Origin: Plasmodiophora brassicae
Taxonomy: Eukaryota > Endomyxa: Phytomyxea > Phytomyxea > Plasmodiophorida
Direction of reading: 5' to 3'
Length of the DNA: 64,000 bases
NCBI GenBank assembly: GCA_036867785.1
Contig: CP145410.1
Location: 372,001-436,000, forward strand
In this document: positions 20,731 to 33,495 of the stretch, piece by piece
Layout of the letters: each line of letters opens with the position of its first letter
How positions within the stretch are numbered: the stretch's first letter is position 1
The notes under the pieces: model-generated
Seen by the model: the letters and a program-made list of their open reading frames with translations, nothing else
Database searches by the model: none
Told to the model about the DNA's origin: nothing
Program-made: the position numbers and the translations under genes

Positions 20731-23668
20731 TCAGGCGGGGGACAGGTCAGCGGCGGCGTCTGCGTCGACGACCCCGCTGGCCGCCGCCTGATCGGAGACG
20801 ATGCTGCCCGCCCGGGACGCTCTGCGACTGCCCGTCTCCTTGAGCAGGAAGTTCACCCAGAGGTCGGCCAGGTTCTGCGTCTCGGCCGGGTTCCGGGGCG
20901 GGGACGCGTCGTACTCGTCCGCGTCGTACGGTTTCGGTATGAGCGACGAGAACGAGCCGAGCAGGGACCGCGGGCGCTGCGACTGCAGGATCAGCCTCTT
21001 CTGGTCGTCGGTGAACCCCAGCATGCGGATCATGAGGTTGAGGACCTCGTCGGACGCCTTCTTCTCCAGGAACGTGACCAGCAGCTTGTTCACGAGGCGC
21101 CGATCGACCAGGTTCTCGTCCGACGAGAAATTCCTGATCCGGTCGATCGTCTGCTGCATGGCGTGACGGAGCGTGGCGTTGTCGTTCTCGACCTGCAGCG
21201 CGTACTTCCTGGACGACCGCAGGCGCTCCTCGAGCTGGCCAATGTTGTCCTCGGCCTCGCGCAACGACGACGTCACGGCCGACAGGTCGTCGAGCGCCCG
21301 TCGCCCCTCCTCGGCGACCGCCTTCTGCTCCCGAAGCTCGACCCGCAACTGGTCGACCTCGTCGCGCGACTGCGACTGGAACTGGTCTAGCACCATCTGC
21401 AGGTTGTCCATCGCCTGCGCCTGGGCATCGCATTCGGACGTCTTTGCATCCAGCGCCTTCTGCAGCGCGGCGTAGTCGGCGGCCAGCGCCTCAGCCGCGT
21501 CCAGGTCCAGCTGGGCCTGCCGCAGGGCATCCCGTTGCGCCCGCATCTTCTCCTGCATCTCGTTCACGCGCGTATCGCGTTCGGCGACGGCCATCTGGAG
21601 TTCGCGTCGCAGCCGGGCCACCTGCTCGGTCAGCTGTGCCGTGTCCCGCTGCGCCTGGCCGACCCAGACCTCCTGGCGCGATTCCAGTTCGAGTTGCGCC
21701 TTGGTGCGCGCCTCGATTTGCGCGTTCAGCTCCTTGATGATGGCCGCCTTGTCCTGGAGTTCGTCCTGGAGGTCGGCGACGTCGCGCTCGAGCTCACGCA
21801 CACGAGACGTGGACGACGAGTCCCGCTTGCCGACGGAGCTCAACCTCGACTGCAACTCCTCGACTTGCTGGCGAAGCGTCGTCACCTGCTGGGCCGATTT
21901 CTCCTCGTTGGCGAACGCCGCACGACAATCGCTCTGCAGCGTGGCAATCTGGTCGACGACCGATTTGTACTGCGCCTTCAGCGCCGCGTGCACCTGCGAT
22001 AGCTCTCCCAGCTCCTCCTGGGATTGCTCGTAGGCGGCGGCGATCGACGCGGCCTGCTTCTGGGCAGAATGGCAGTCCTCGATCAGCCGGGCGACGCATG
22101 CGACAACGTCTCCATCTTCGGAAACGTCCAGAAGCTCGCGCATCGACGCAAGAACAGAGGAGCGGTCGTCATGCGACACGGCGGACCTTGCCTCCAACTC
22201 GAGCAGCAGCCGGTCGCGTTCAGCAGTTATTTGCTGTAGGTCGCTATCGTCATCTCGTCGGGCATCCAGGTCGGCGCTCAGGCGCGCGCACTCATCGCGA
22301 AGGTCATTGTTCTCCTCGGTCAGCGCATCGAGTTCCCGGCGGAGGCCTTCTGTTTCCGCGGCGACATCGCCGGCGTGCTCGTCCCGGTCCAAGGACGCGG
22401 CCTGAAGCTGACGTCGAAGGCGGTCGCATTCGGCGGACAGGTCGCGATGCTGGGCCTCGGTCGACCTCGTTAGAGACTCGAGCTCGGAACGTAGGCGATC
22501 GCGTTCAGCCACGGCTCCTTGCAGTACTGTTGCATCGGCGACGGATCCATCTACGTCGTCGTCCGTTGTAGGTCGACGGTTCTCACGTTCGCGCGTCCGC
22601 TCGGCATCCAGCTCCCTCTGCAATTCGTCGGCGCGATCGTTCGCCGCCGTTAGGCGTTTCGACAGGTCGTCGTTGCGACTCAACAGGTTACTGGTGTCCT
22701 GGTCCAGAAGCTCGACGTTGGACTGCAACTCCTGGACCGCTCGTTCCCTTTCAGCGAGGTCGGCCCGCAACCGTTGGATTTCGTCCGCTTCGCCCTCGGC
22801 GTCTTCCTGCTGCTTGGCTCTCAACCGGCCAATGACCTGCTGGCCGGCGACGACGCGTTCCTCGCTGTGAGCAAGGTCCTGGGTCAACTTGGCAATCGAC
22901 TCCTCCTTCGTCGACAGCGTCGATTCGAGCTTCCGCAACTGGTCCTGCAACTGGCCGTTGAGCGTCTGGACGAGTAACGCGCCCGCTTTAGATACCGCCA
23001 ACTGGGGCCCACTGCGGTATCCCCTACCTTGAGATGGTCGACGTCGGCAATGTGTTTGCGCTTCTCGACATGGAACTTCCTCGTCAGCGCCGACATCTGC
23101 TCCGACGATTTGATCTTCTGCCGAATGATGGGTTCGGCCACGTGCTCATGGTCGCTGCCGGCGCCGTTCGACACGGGCGACAAGGATCGCGGGGACGCGT
23201 CCGCGATCGACGACGCGACAATGGACCGCGCCTCGGCCAGCATCGCCTGAAGCTCGGCGATCTCCTCCTGCGGGTGTATGGGCGGCCCGTTAGTACATTG
23301 CCATCACGCCGGATGACGACACGCCGTACGTCCTTATCGGCCATCTGCTTGACGAGCGACTCGGCGCGCTGCCGATCCCGATCGTTGAGGCGGTCCAGTT
23401 CGTCACGAGCACGAGACAGCTGCGCATCAAACGGATCGTGAGCAAGGACGCGCGACCATTCGACACTGGCGAACGCCACCTTATCCTGGAGGCGCATGAC
23501 GCGCTCGACCAGCTCGCCCGGGGCGTCGTCGGGGCCGCACTCGGCCGTATCCCCGTCGCTGAAATCGTCATGGTCGCCCCGGTCGCCGTCGAGCAGGTGC
23601 GCGCCCACCTCTTTGGTCAGCTGCGACACGCTCTGGCTGATCGACGACAGGCGGCCCCACATCGACAT
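20731..23668 (-). CDS. Golgin with C-terminal GRAB domain (Rud3/GMAP-210-like)
   Basis: A long coiled-coil tethering protein of the cis-Golgi. The start at 23668 gives MSMWGRLSSISQSVSQLTKE, an amphipathic N-terminus like the lipid-packing-sensor helix of GMAP-210. Exon 1 is 23668-23330. Its intron (23329-23268) contains TACTAAC, and exon 2 opens with EEIAELQAML. One further short intron lies near 23010-23040; its exact limits are uncertain. The bulk (22990-21200) is almost continuous coiled coil. Near the C-terminus, DRRLVNKLLVTFLEKKASDE followed by VLNLMIRMLGFTDDQKR matches the GRAB (Arf1-binding) domain of Rud3/GMAP-210 rather than a classical GRIP domain. The end carries a Ser/Ala-rich tail. 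Confidence 0.85.
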
Positions 23669-23963
23669 GGCGCGGCGCGCACCACCGACGGCCACCAACG
23701 CGCGCGCGCCACCCACGGCCCGTCCGCCGGCGTCGTGCAACGCTGCGGTCGGCACCAGAATAGGTAACTGACGGGCACCGCCGCGCGCCTCAGTCCCCGT
23801 CACACGGCGCGCCGCTGCTCCTCGTGAGGTACGTTCGGGAACGGGCGACCTAAACAGTGTTCGGGACACGTTCGACCGCGTCTGGCACCCGGTGCAGATT
23901 CACCGTGCGCCCCTGGCGACGTCATGATGCAACGGTGTGTATTCGCACGAGCAGACAGACACG

Positions 23964-26900
23964 TCATTGCCGTTCGTTGACGTTCTCATCGGCGTTCCTG
24001 GCCCTGGCCGCCTCGTAGAGGTCGGGGGTCGTGATCCAGTTGGCGCCCTCCGGGTTCATGCGCTGGTGCACGTCGGGCCAGTCGGCGGCGAGCGCGTCCT
24101 GGCACCGCACGCAGACGGGCATGGCGCGCTCCGGCTCGACCGTGTACTTCCAGCAACGCTGGCATTGCATCGCGGGCGCCACCGTGATCACAATGTGCAC
24201 CGGGAGCTCCCGGTCCACGTCGACGTCGCGAAGCAGGTGCGTCTCCTCCATGACCGTGTCCGGCGACTTGACGACGTTGATACCCCCGATCTCGGCTTGC
24301 GACACGCCAAACGCGTCGGCAAGGCGCTCGGCACCGCCCAGGGGCCCTTCCAGGAACTTCCGCAGCAGGGATCGTTGGCCGCACCCGATGGCCACCTTGC
24401 AACTCAGCGCGTTCGTCACGACGCGTCGATCGCGTAACGATTCCATCATCTTGTTGAACGCGGCGCGGACACGAAGCAAACACGCCCATTCGCGTTCGAG
24501 CTCGGCGTCGATCCAGATGCGGTCCGGTTTGACCCAGCCCATCGCCAGCATGGACGGTGGTTTGTCGCCCTCGATGCCGCTCCTGTCGATCAGCGCGCGA
24601 ACGCGTTCCGTCATCTGGGCGTACAGGGCATCGGCGACGCCAGGAGCGAGCGGGGCCAGCACCTTGGAGACGGCGTCCAGCGTGTGCAGCAAGACGGTCT
24701 GGGTGGCGCGCCTCGAGCTGGAATCACGAGCATCACAGTACAGGCGGTCCCGGACCGTGTGGATGTACACAGACGACATGAACGACCCGAGGAACTTGTT
24801 CAGGCCCGCGATGACGTTGGCGTAATCCATGGTCGCGTACCCGGCCGTGGCCTCTTCGATGAACTTCTGCAGGTTGTGCATGGCGTACAGGTCGATGCAA
24901 TGCATCTCGTTGTGCATGACCAGGCGCAGGTCGTTGTCCTTCAGGCACCCGATCATGAACCGGAGCGTGTTGGCCGCGCGGCGCAACGTCTCTTGCGCCT
25001 TGTCGAGGTTGCGCTCGCTGAAGATCACGTCGCTGGTGACGTCCGCCGAGCAGACCCACATTCGGGACGAATTCAAACCCCACTTGCCGATCACATCATG
25101 TGGGGCGACAACGTTGCCCAGCGATTTCGACATCTTCCTCGACTGTTCGTCCAGAACGAACCCGTGCGTCATGATGGCACGGTACGGGGCCTTGGGACGC
25201 CCGCACGCAGCCGATGTTAACGCAGACGATTGGAACCAGCCACGATGCTGATCGGACCCTTCGACGACGAGATCGGACTGCCCAGACATGCCGAGGACAG
25301 CCGCCCAGGACGACCCACTGTCGAACCAGACGTCCATGGTCTCATCCCCGCGAACGTACGTGTCGGCGTCGTATTCGGGCGGGAGAAGGTCACGAGCCGG
25401 CAGCGTCCACCAACAGTCACTGCCATGCCTGGCGAACAGGTTGCGAACATGGTCGATCACGTGAGGAGACAGCAGTGGTTCACCAGAGCCGCGGTCGTAG
25501 AAGACGGGGATGGGAAGGCCCCAGAACCGCTGCCGCGATATGCACCAGTCCTTCCGGGCGTTGATCATACCACGAAGTCGTTCGGCGCCATGGACCTTCT
25601 TCAGGCTCGCCAGAGCCGTATCGCGAACGACCCCGTCGATGTTGCAGAACCACTGGGGCGTGGCCCGGATGATGACAGGCTTGCCAGAGCGCCAGTCGTA
25701 CGGGTACGAATGCACGTAGTCGTGCGTGTGCACCAAATGACCAGATGAGGACAGGATGTCGAGGACAGCGTCCAACCCGTCATCGAAGACGGACTTACCG
25801 ACGAGACGCGGGTCCGCGTTCTGATCGAAACAGCCATTGCCATCGACGTGGCAGACAATGGGGAGGTTGTGGTTCAGCGTTGCGTTGGCGTAATCGTCGA
25901 AACCATGGCCGGGCGCGGTGTGGACCAGCCCAGTGCCTGCCTTCTCCGTTACGCCAGAGCTCTCGATCAAAGGGACGATCCGCGAATCCATCGGATGCAC
26001 AGCCTGGAGTTTCGAGACGTCGATCGGACCACCGATTATCGTCAGAGGCCGCCCGATCGTTTGCGAGACGGTGTCCAGCAGAGCCGCCGCCACAATATAC
26101 CGTCTGCGTTCGTCGTCCTCGACCTGGAAGTACATAATGTCGGGACTGTACGCGATGGCGACATTCGCGGGAATCGTCCAGGGCGTCGTTCTGCAACACG
26201 GGACACACGTCACAATCGGAAACAGCGTCGCGTAGGCGACATACGTCCAAATCATGATGGAGGTATCCGGATAGTCGGACCCGGCAACGGGGAAGGCGAT
26301 GTACGCTGATTTGCTGACGTGGCTGTCCTGGTACACGAGCTCGGCGTCGGCGAGTGCGGTGCGAGACGACTAAGAGACGCGCACGTCGGATTCCTGGACA
26401 GAGAACGCGGTGGTTTGTCGGCGACGCTTACTGGCGACCAGTAGACGGGGCGGAAGTGCCGCGTTATCAATCCACGTTCGACCAGTCGGGAGAACACCTC
26501 GAGCTGCGACGCTTCGAACGACGGCGACATGGTCGTGTAGAACTTCTTGTAGTCGGCTATAAGGCCCCATGCCTCCATCGATATACGATGCCAGCCGACC
26601 ACTTTCGACGCCAGATTCTGGCACGCATCCCGGATCGCAGGAGCGTCGGTGGAATCGATCGTGGATTTAACCTTCGCCTCGATAGGGAGGCCATGGCAAT
26701 CTGCGGAGAGGCGATCGTTAACGCAGTGTGCACGTGGCCTACCGAGCGCGATTACCCCATCCCGGGCGGTAATCGACGCGATAACCCGACATGATCTTGT
26801 GTCGGACAATGACATCCTTCAGCGTCTTATTCAGAAAGTGCCCCATATGCAGGTCGCCATTCTATCATCCAGGCGCACGTCAACATGCATTGCCCGGCAA

Positions 26901-27245
26901 GGCGCCCCAATAACCCGCTCGAAACCATACAGCGAACGGCGGCCCATCGTGCAACGTAAACAGCGGGCGCTGCGCCTGCCTGAACTGCCAGTCGTATAAC
27001 GACGACGACGTCTCGGGTTCCCGCGCATTGATGTCGACAGGGTTGGCTCTCGGCAGGAATATCGTCGCCTTGAACGACTGGTGCGCGAACCGGCGCTGCG
27101 TGTGAGCGAGCAGCATCACGAGGCCCGGCCGCCCGCGTGTGACGAGGCCCTTGCGGGGTCCGCAATCGATCCCGCGCTGGCCACGACGCCAGCGCGGGAC
27201 GCCCGCCCCTGTGCCGCCTTCGGTGACGATGACCTGACTATGCAT
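23964..27245 (-). CDS. IARS2: Mitochondrial isoleucyl-tRNA synthetase
   Basis: Charges mitochondrial tRNA-Ile. It is the bacterial/organellar type of class I synthetase, about 1000 aa. An ATG at 27116 gives a presequence-like start ([20 protein letters not shown]); 27245 is an alternative. HDGPPFA splices to NGDLHMGH, the class I HIGH motif, then [11 protein letters not shown] splices through another intron to [10 protein letters not shown]. The KMSKS loop is present ([12 protein letters not shown]). The editing domain includes [20 protein letters not shown] and [15 protein letters not shown], the threonine-rich and HD signatures. The C-terminal zinc-binding module has CQRCW and CVRC, as in bacterial and mitochondrial enzymes. 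All domains appear intact. Its start is 139 bp from the 3' end of the first PAS gene. Confidence 0.95.
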
Positions 27246-27254
27246 CTAGGACGT

Positions 27255-28332
27255 TTATGATGGGTGCTCGTCCGACGCGTCGTGCAATGATGACGGTGGC
27301 ACGCTGGACGACGGCGTCGTCGACCGTATCCTGCGACGACGTCGCCGGTCTTCGAGTTCGATTAGCGAGATGGTGTTGCCGATGGGGGTCGTTGGGGTCG
27401 ACCGCAGTGACGCGACGCTGACGACTGTGTACGTAGAATGCAGGTAGGAGCTCCACGTGCAGTGCATTGGGATCTGCAAGCGAGACAACGGTCGGTTTAG
27501 CCACTTACAGGTGGTACCAGTACAGAAACGTGGCACTCACCGTTGCGCCGTCTCTTCTTAACACCTCGATTTCGAACGTGGCGTGCTTGGCGTGAAAGAA
27601 ACTTGCACAGAAATTCAGGAGAGCGATCACCGAGGCACTCCTGGGCGAGAAGAGCGACATGAAGAATGTCATCTCAGGCGGGTCGTTGCGAGCTCTTGAT
27701 TGACGCCTGCGAGCGTCAGCTCTCTGCATGGCATCAAACTCTTCGACCGTGTATCCCCAAAGCCGAAGGCCTGCGTCGTCGAGAACATAGTCCAGACGAG
27801 GGGGGTCTGACAACGCGTCGAATCCGACCGCGAGCTTCGCCGCCGGAATTTCATCGTTATCGACGTTGGACGGGAAGATGAAGACAGGGTTCCCATACGG
27901 GTTATCGAACCGAATAACGTGGCCGTCACGAACGAACGGGTATCGGTTGGGATCCAGCCCGAACACGTCTCCGGACGCCAGTGCGGCATAGCTGACCAGG
28001 TCGTGACGGACGACCTCAATCTGCTGGTCATTGAGGAACTCCTGGTAGAACTGAAGCATGACCGGTGCGATGCCGTTATCGGCGTGCAGCAGGTTCTGGT
28101 GGACGAGCTGGGGGGAGAAATACCGATGCCCCTGCATGACAAGCCTGATCGCATCGGCCGGAAGGACCATGTGACTACGTGCTGGGACAGGAATGTCTGC
28201 ATGTAGATGGTGGTTCGGATCCGCCATGGAATACAGCCTCCTCAGCATCTGCAACCTGGTCCTTTGCGGCGCCCGTCTGTCGGCATCCGTCTCGGATTCG
28301 GACACATCGTCGTCTTTGGGGGGAGACGACAT
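27255..28332 (-). CDS. PAS-domain family protein, copy 1
   Basis: Two exons close in phase: 28332-27541 and 27473-27255 (67-nt intron), giving 336 aa. An Arg-rich N-terminus leads into the family's conserved block (GHRYFSPQLVHQNLL, FYQEFLNDQQIEVVRHDL, DVFGLDPNRYP, FDNPYGNP). A PAS-like domain follows, with LDDAGLRLWGYTVEEF, then MSLFSPRSASVIA. The strand FEIEVLRRDGAT is cut by an intron at exactly the same place as in the three paralogues. Exon 2 supplies IPMHCTWSSYLHSTYTVVSV and a basic/Ser tail. PAS domains sense ligands, redox state or partners, and the LWGYT form is frequent in fungal-type regulators. The basic N-terminus could bind DNA; no zinc cluster is present. This is the most divergent copy with copy 2. 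Confidence 0.8.
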
Positions 28333-30170
28333 GCGGGGTTATCCCGCAACGGAACTGGTATGTACGCCCCTGACGTAGTGCCGCCGAACCGGTCGGACGT
28401 CCCGACGGGCGCCCCACGTGTGACGCCACCGCAAAAGGAACCTCACTATAATAGGTAGGGCAAATCTACTAGCAGTGTGTGCCACGGGCCTATGGATCTG
28501 ATATTTACGGCTCCGGCCGGATATCCCCCTGGAGTACGCACGACCCCAGCCCTCAGTAGAGGCGGCGCGCCGCGCCCACGCCACCCCTAAGTAGTGACGC
28601 TGCGACTGGTTTCGTAGAACCGTACCGACGAAGACGACGGGCGCGGACAGGAACAAGCCCTGCCTGTGCCCTGAACTTTTTTTTATAGACTCCTTTTTTG
28701 CAACCGAGAGGTCGATGGACGATTCTGAGAGGATGGATGCTGATGAGCATCATGAGGCTGCGCGCGGGCGAGCCTCAGTGTTTCGAACGATGGATGTCCG
28801 ATTTGTCCGAGACGAACCAGCAACCCGCGGGCAGACGCCTTGTTGAGGGAGCTGTTCTGACCCGGTGCCTCTCCATGTTAGTACAATGGATAGGCAGGCC
28901 ATTTACAAGATTGTTTCGAAAGAGTACACGACGGCTCATGCGTATATGTTTCACTTTAGCCATTAGTGCTGCAACAGGAGCCGTCCTACCTAACCAGAGA
29001 TTTCGGACCGTACAGCTGTCCGTATTGCCGGCGCAATGTCGCACCGGAGCCAGCACAAGCGGCAGCTTGCACGGCCGGACGCCATGGCAGATCACCGTGC
29101 GGGCATGCCGACTGACCTGGTCAACGTGCTTAGGACTGTGTCTCGACGTGGTTGTTGTCATTGAAGAAGAAGAGTCTTTGCAGTAAGGGACCACGCGTCG
29201 ACGTTTGGAATACCTCCATTGACCTTGCCGTCTCGTATATGGATCAATATAGATTCTCTGGAATGGGCATTGACTGTATCCGAATACGGCATGAGACAAG
29301 CCAGTGTTCCCCAGGTGCATCGTTTGAGCAGTCTCACAATGACCATCGATTCCTCTTCGAAATGAAGGTACTTCGCCATGCACTGCCCGTTTGGTTGCCT
29401 GGACGCGGCCTGCCCGTACAGCCACGACTCGCGATCGACCAGATGGCCTTACAGTGATGTCCGGTAGGTTGTTTGTCAGATGTTGTTTGTTGAAAAGCTT
29501 AGCGCCACGAGAACCTGACTGACCTTGAACGTATGAACCCCGACATCGGTGACGGCCTTGCCGAATTGGAGAGACTACCTATTGCATGCAGAACGTCATG
29601 AAGAAGTATTGTCAGCGCAGAGGCGAGCCATGCCGTCGTGCTTGTCGATGGCAATAATGTGGGGCGATACATCACCTGAGGCGGGACAAGACGGTACGTA
29701 GAGATATTGGCTTTACGCGATTACAGGCTGATAACTGAAACTCCCGCAGGAATACTTAATTGCTTATCTTATGATTTGTCGCACTGATATGTGCTGACGG
29801 TCATGGATACGTTTGTAAACATGACGAGCCGCTGTTTAACGTAAGCGCGACATATCGTTCAAATCAAACTGGGGACTTTTGCTGGAACGACCGCCGTTGC
29901 TCGCTGAAGAACCTGTTTATGGACGAAGCCACGTGTCATCTGGCGCCGTTGAGCAAACGACATGTGGACGTTGGAAAACATAATTCCTCTTCGTAGACGT
30001 GACCGATGAAAATTGCAACGGCCACGGAATCGACGAAACGTTGGCGGGCGTGCTCCCGTATGCATGACCAAAAGTGAGTACCCATGCCCAGGACGTCGTT
30101 GTCGCGTTACTGATTACGTGTTTGTGTGTAGTCGAAGCTGTCGGCTGGAGCGCCGTGCGAACACATCCGA
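28333..30170. other. Gene-poor spacer between PAS copies 1 and 2
   Basis: About 1.8 kb, less GC-rich than the flanking genes. Open frames of 140-215 codons exist (for example 28698-29186 plus and 29425-28775 minus), but they overlap each other antisense and have irregular composition. None has recognisable motifs or splice continuity. No tRNA or repeat was identified. The first few hundred bases presumably include the PAS copy 1 promoter. Confidence 0.4.
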
Positions 30171-30687
30171 ATGTGGGTCAACAACCGGCCGGGTCCGGAC
30201 GCACGCAAGTGGGCCGGACCGGCAATATCCGGATCGGAAGGGCCCGCATTTGGTCGTCTATCGGTGGTCATGTTCGAGGACGACGGGGCCGGGTCGGTGA
30301 ATCCGTTTGCTATATATCGGGTTGAAGTAAACTCGGTTCCCTCTCCCGCTGGACTGTGGGCAACGCGAGACGTGGTGGGGCGCCATCGAGGGTTGCTTCG
30401 TGGTCGTACAACGTGTTTACTCTGCGACTTTCCATGGCGGATCGTCTGTTGGGACTCTCCACATTCAGTGGTCCCCAGTTACGAGGCGTGCGAGTATATT
30501 CGTTATACCCAATACCAGACTGGCGGCGAACGGGTGGATCCAGGAAGCCCTGGTGAGGAGGGACAAGCGCCGCAGCACGTACGTCGAGAAGGATGACGAG
30601 ATGGGCAGGCGATCAGCATGGCCGGTTCGCCGGTGGGGACTCGCCATGAACCTGGACTGGGACCAGATCCCCATCGGTACCAGTTAG
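30171..30687 (+). CDS. Small protein with possible PA14-like fold
   Basis: Two exons close in phase: 30171-30326 and 30391-30687 (64-nt intron with a gtaaac donor and cgag acceptor), giving 150 aa. The second exon reads YSATFHGGSSVGTLHIQWSP and then FVIPNTRL. That resembles the second half of PA14 domains (an aromatic, Gly-rich turn, a hydrophobic strand ending QW-SP, then an IPxxxL segment). A signal-peptide-like stretch (VVVALLITCLCVVEAVGWS) lies just upstream (about 30074-30130) in another frame. It could be joined by an unresolved intron, which would make this a secreted sugar-binding or adhesion protein. Both the gene model and the fold are tentative. Confidence 0.4.
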
Positions 30688-31582
30688 CCGCTGCTTTGTC
30701 GCTTCCTTGAAACGACAGCCGACATTTGTTGGACACCCTTTGTCGTCGTTGGACGAGATGATTCTCCTGTACGGCCATTAATCGGTGTTTCTCGTCGACG
30801 CACCAGTTGGCTTATGGAACAGGGCGTCGTTCATGACGACATGACCCAGAATGTTTGTTATCGAAGTTCTGAATATATGTGTCGGTAGATGGAGATGCCT
30901 GCTGGTGTGACCCCATCTAATTGAGGGCCGAGCCACTCAGTTCTGGACGGCCGACGGCAACCCGGATCCGAAGGAGGTCTGTTTGAACATCCGTCTAAGA
31001 CGCATGCGTGCAACGGGGCTGGGTCTGCGAAACCGATACGTACTCACGTCTTGTAGGATTGGCGCAGACAGCTTGATCCTCGATTTCCAGCAGAGCACCT
31101 GATCGAACGAAGCGTTAGTTCCTCTTGCTGACGCACAACAAGTGACATTGCCCGTCCTCCATGTATCGCTGGGTGGCACGATGCATATGATGAATGCAGA
31201 CGTGATTCGCCTGCGATTTCCATGGCACTCTGTGCACCGGCTCGCGACATCCGCCTGCTCTTCATGCTGTGTTACTGGCGAGTCCTATGTATGCGCTCAT
31301 CCCGTCACTGCGATGCAGAATTCTGTACCCGGCCACAATTCACGGATCCAACTCATTAACGTTTCGTCTGACTTCTCCCAGATGAGTGCTTAATTAGTGC
31401 TTAGGTGAAGGACTGATCGGGCGTGTTTTTCGGGCACAGCCTCCCGTATTCGTGTGACACTTTGACGTTGGGTGATCCGGTCAGTTTGCATATCGTCAGG
31501 GTACCATGTGGTTTTCAGTTTTAGTGTATTTCTGCTTAGGTATACGTAACCGTTTCAATCCGATAGCCGGTCGTATATGTAA
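30688..31582. other. Gene-free spacer
   Basis: About 900 bp between the PA14-like gene and the 3' end of PAS copy 2. Only short overlapping frames under 85 codons occur, on both strands, without motifs. I see no repeat, RNA gene or other feature. Confidence 0.4.
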
Positions 31583-32805
31583 TCACCCTGGCGGGTCTCT
31601 ACGTCTGCTTTCGCCATCGTCGCCTTTGGCCTCTTCGAACTGCCCATCGCTGGGCGCCTGCGTGCCAGCAGGCGCATCCAAACGCAAGAGGGTTTGCTCG
31701 ATGGGTGTGGCTACGTCTTCACGAAACGAATATATGTAGAGAACTAAATGTGCCTCCTGCAGGAAGTTGTCGAATGAACAGTGCACCGGTACCTGCCAAG
31801 TTTCGTCACAAACTCTGCTTCGCTGCGTAACATGGAATGGTAACCCACAATTTGCCCGTTGGACCGGATGATAGTAACCGGGAAAGCCGTATGTCTGGCC
31901 TGGAAGAAGATGGCGCACAACCTGTTGGCTACGATCGTGGACGCGCTCGCTGGCGTAAACAGCACCATCAGGAACGATAACATCCCCGGCAAATAAGGGT
32001 TCCATTGATCTGGCGGCCGCAGATGCATCCTTTGAAGATGTTCGATCTGGTCAGCAGAATAACCCCAAAGCTGAAGAGCGGCGTCATCCAGTACAACGTC
32101 GTGCCTGGGAGGTGATGACGAGGAATCTGTGCTGATGGCAATCTTGGCTGCGGGGACAGAATCATTGTCAGCAGGAGATGGCAGCACGAAAATCGGGCTA
32201 CCGAGCGGGTTCTGGAACATGACTACCTGTCCGGAGCGAATGTGGAGGTACCGGTTCGGGTCAAGGCCGAACACGTCTTCAGGTATCTCGGACGCGTAGA
32301 GTAGCAAGTCGCGATAGACTGTGGCAATCTGTTCTGGCGTCAGGAACTGCTGGTAGAAGGCAAGAACGTTGGGCGCCACGCGACCGTCAGCGGTACAAGA
32401 ACCGAACAGCGCCTGGTGAACCAGCTCGGGGCGAAACATGCGGTGTCCTTGCATGACAAGGCTTACGAGGTCAGTCGGGACCGCCAGTGGCACCAATACC
32501 GTGCTCTGGGGCGACAACCCATCCCGATGAGCAACCATTGAAGGCGGGACACACACGCCCGAACGCGTATCTTGAGATCGACGTCGTTGCCTGCGTTGCC
32601 TTCTACAGTCTTGTCCGCCACCAGGTTGCCTCTCCATCGACATCGTATGCGATATCAAGGCAGGAGATGATGCATGGCAGCTAGGACTAGGGATATAGCC
32701 GCTCGGGGTGTCCAAGACGCAAACCGCAAAAGGTGCGGTCCGCACATTTCCCGACGCATCCGACTGCGGTTGCCTCGGTGGCCGGGTGCTGGGGGTCCAT
32801 GACAC
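31583..32805 (-). CDS. PAS-domain family protein, copy 2
   Basis: Two exons close in phase: 32805-31849 and 31792-31583 (56-nt intron), giving up to 388 aa. The N-terminal ~110 residues are longer than in the paralogues and contain an Arg/Gln-rich basic patch (RRQRRQRRRSQD). An internal ATG near residue 54 may be the true start. The family core is clear: GHRMFRPELVHQALF, FYQQFLTPEQIATVYRDLLL, DVFGLDPNRYLHI, FQNPLGSPIFVLPS, LDDAALQLWGYSADQI. The intron falls after SNGQI and exon 2 begins VPVHCSFDNFL, the equivalent of VPAYCTMSSYV in copy 3. The C-terminal tail is acidic and unlike the others. It is same-strand with the other three copies and is diverged but open throughout. Confidence 0.8.
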
Positions 32806-33495
32806 TACCTGACTACCTACTCATGCAGTGCTAAGAATAGAACCTGGCGACAAGGCATGGACAACGGATCCAGGCCCGGGTGGCAGCGTCCCCGCTCTGC
32901 GAATGCGCATGTCTGCATCTGGGGCTGCATGATGGACGAGGAACGAGGCCGCCGCGCGCCACGACGTCGTCTCCAGGAAGCTTCGCATTCATTTGACGGC
33001 TAGGAATGGGATTGTCTTGAGCGTACGTGGACTGGCACACATGCACATTTAAGCGGCAATTACGGCTGATCGAGTAGAGACGCGCAATTCGCTGCGTTTA
33101 AAGTCTTTGGCATGAACCAGGCGAAGGAAAGACATTTCCTGCAGCGAGATGACCAACGACGGTTCTATGCGATGACCCGATCAGATGCTGAACGCTGGAT
33201 GCCTGTTCGCCGCCTGCTCATCTTCATCTTGTTTGTCCGCCTTCAAATGGAAGGTACGGCTCGTTGTTTTCAAAAGCAGAGCACCCGACGCGGGTCGATA
33301 ACTAGATCTTACCTATGCCAACGATTTTGCGATCTGGCAACCACAGTGACCAGTGAAACTTGGCAGATCCTGTTTGCATGTCCTGCGAGTGGCCGAAGGA
33401 AGCGCAACTTGCATACCTGGCTAGTTCTACGATGGAGACCAGGAGCGAAACTGTCTTGTTCTCGAAATGAACATACCAGATTTAGTGTATACAAA
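32806..33495. other. Spacer between PAS copies 2 and 3
   Basis: About 690 bp. A 134-codon plus-strand frame (33112-33516) overlaps the 3' end of PAS copy 3 antisense and has no recognisable homology. Part of it (around 33230-33260, CTTCAAATGGAAG) recurs downstream of copy 4 (around 35262). It is therefore more likely duplicated 3' flank than a gene. Confidence 0.4.

Noticed and set aside
28698-29425. Overlapping 162- and 216-codon frames on opposite strands in the PAS spacer
   Set aside because: They are mutually antisense, lack motifs, and show no splice continuity or conservation with the neighbouring paralogues.
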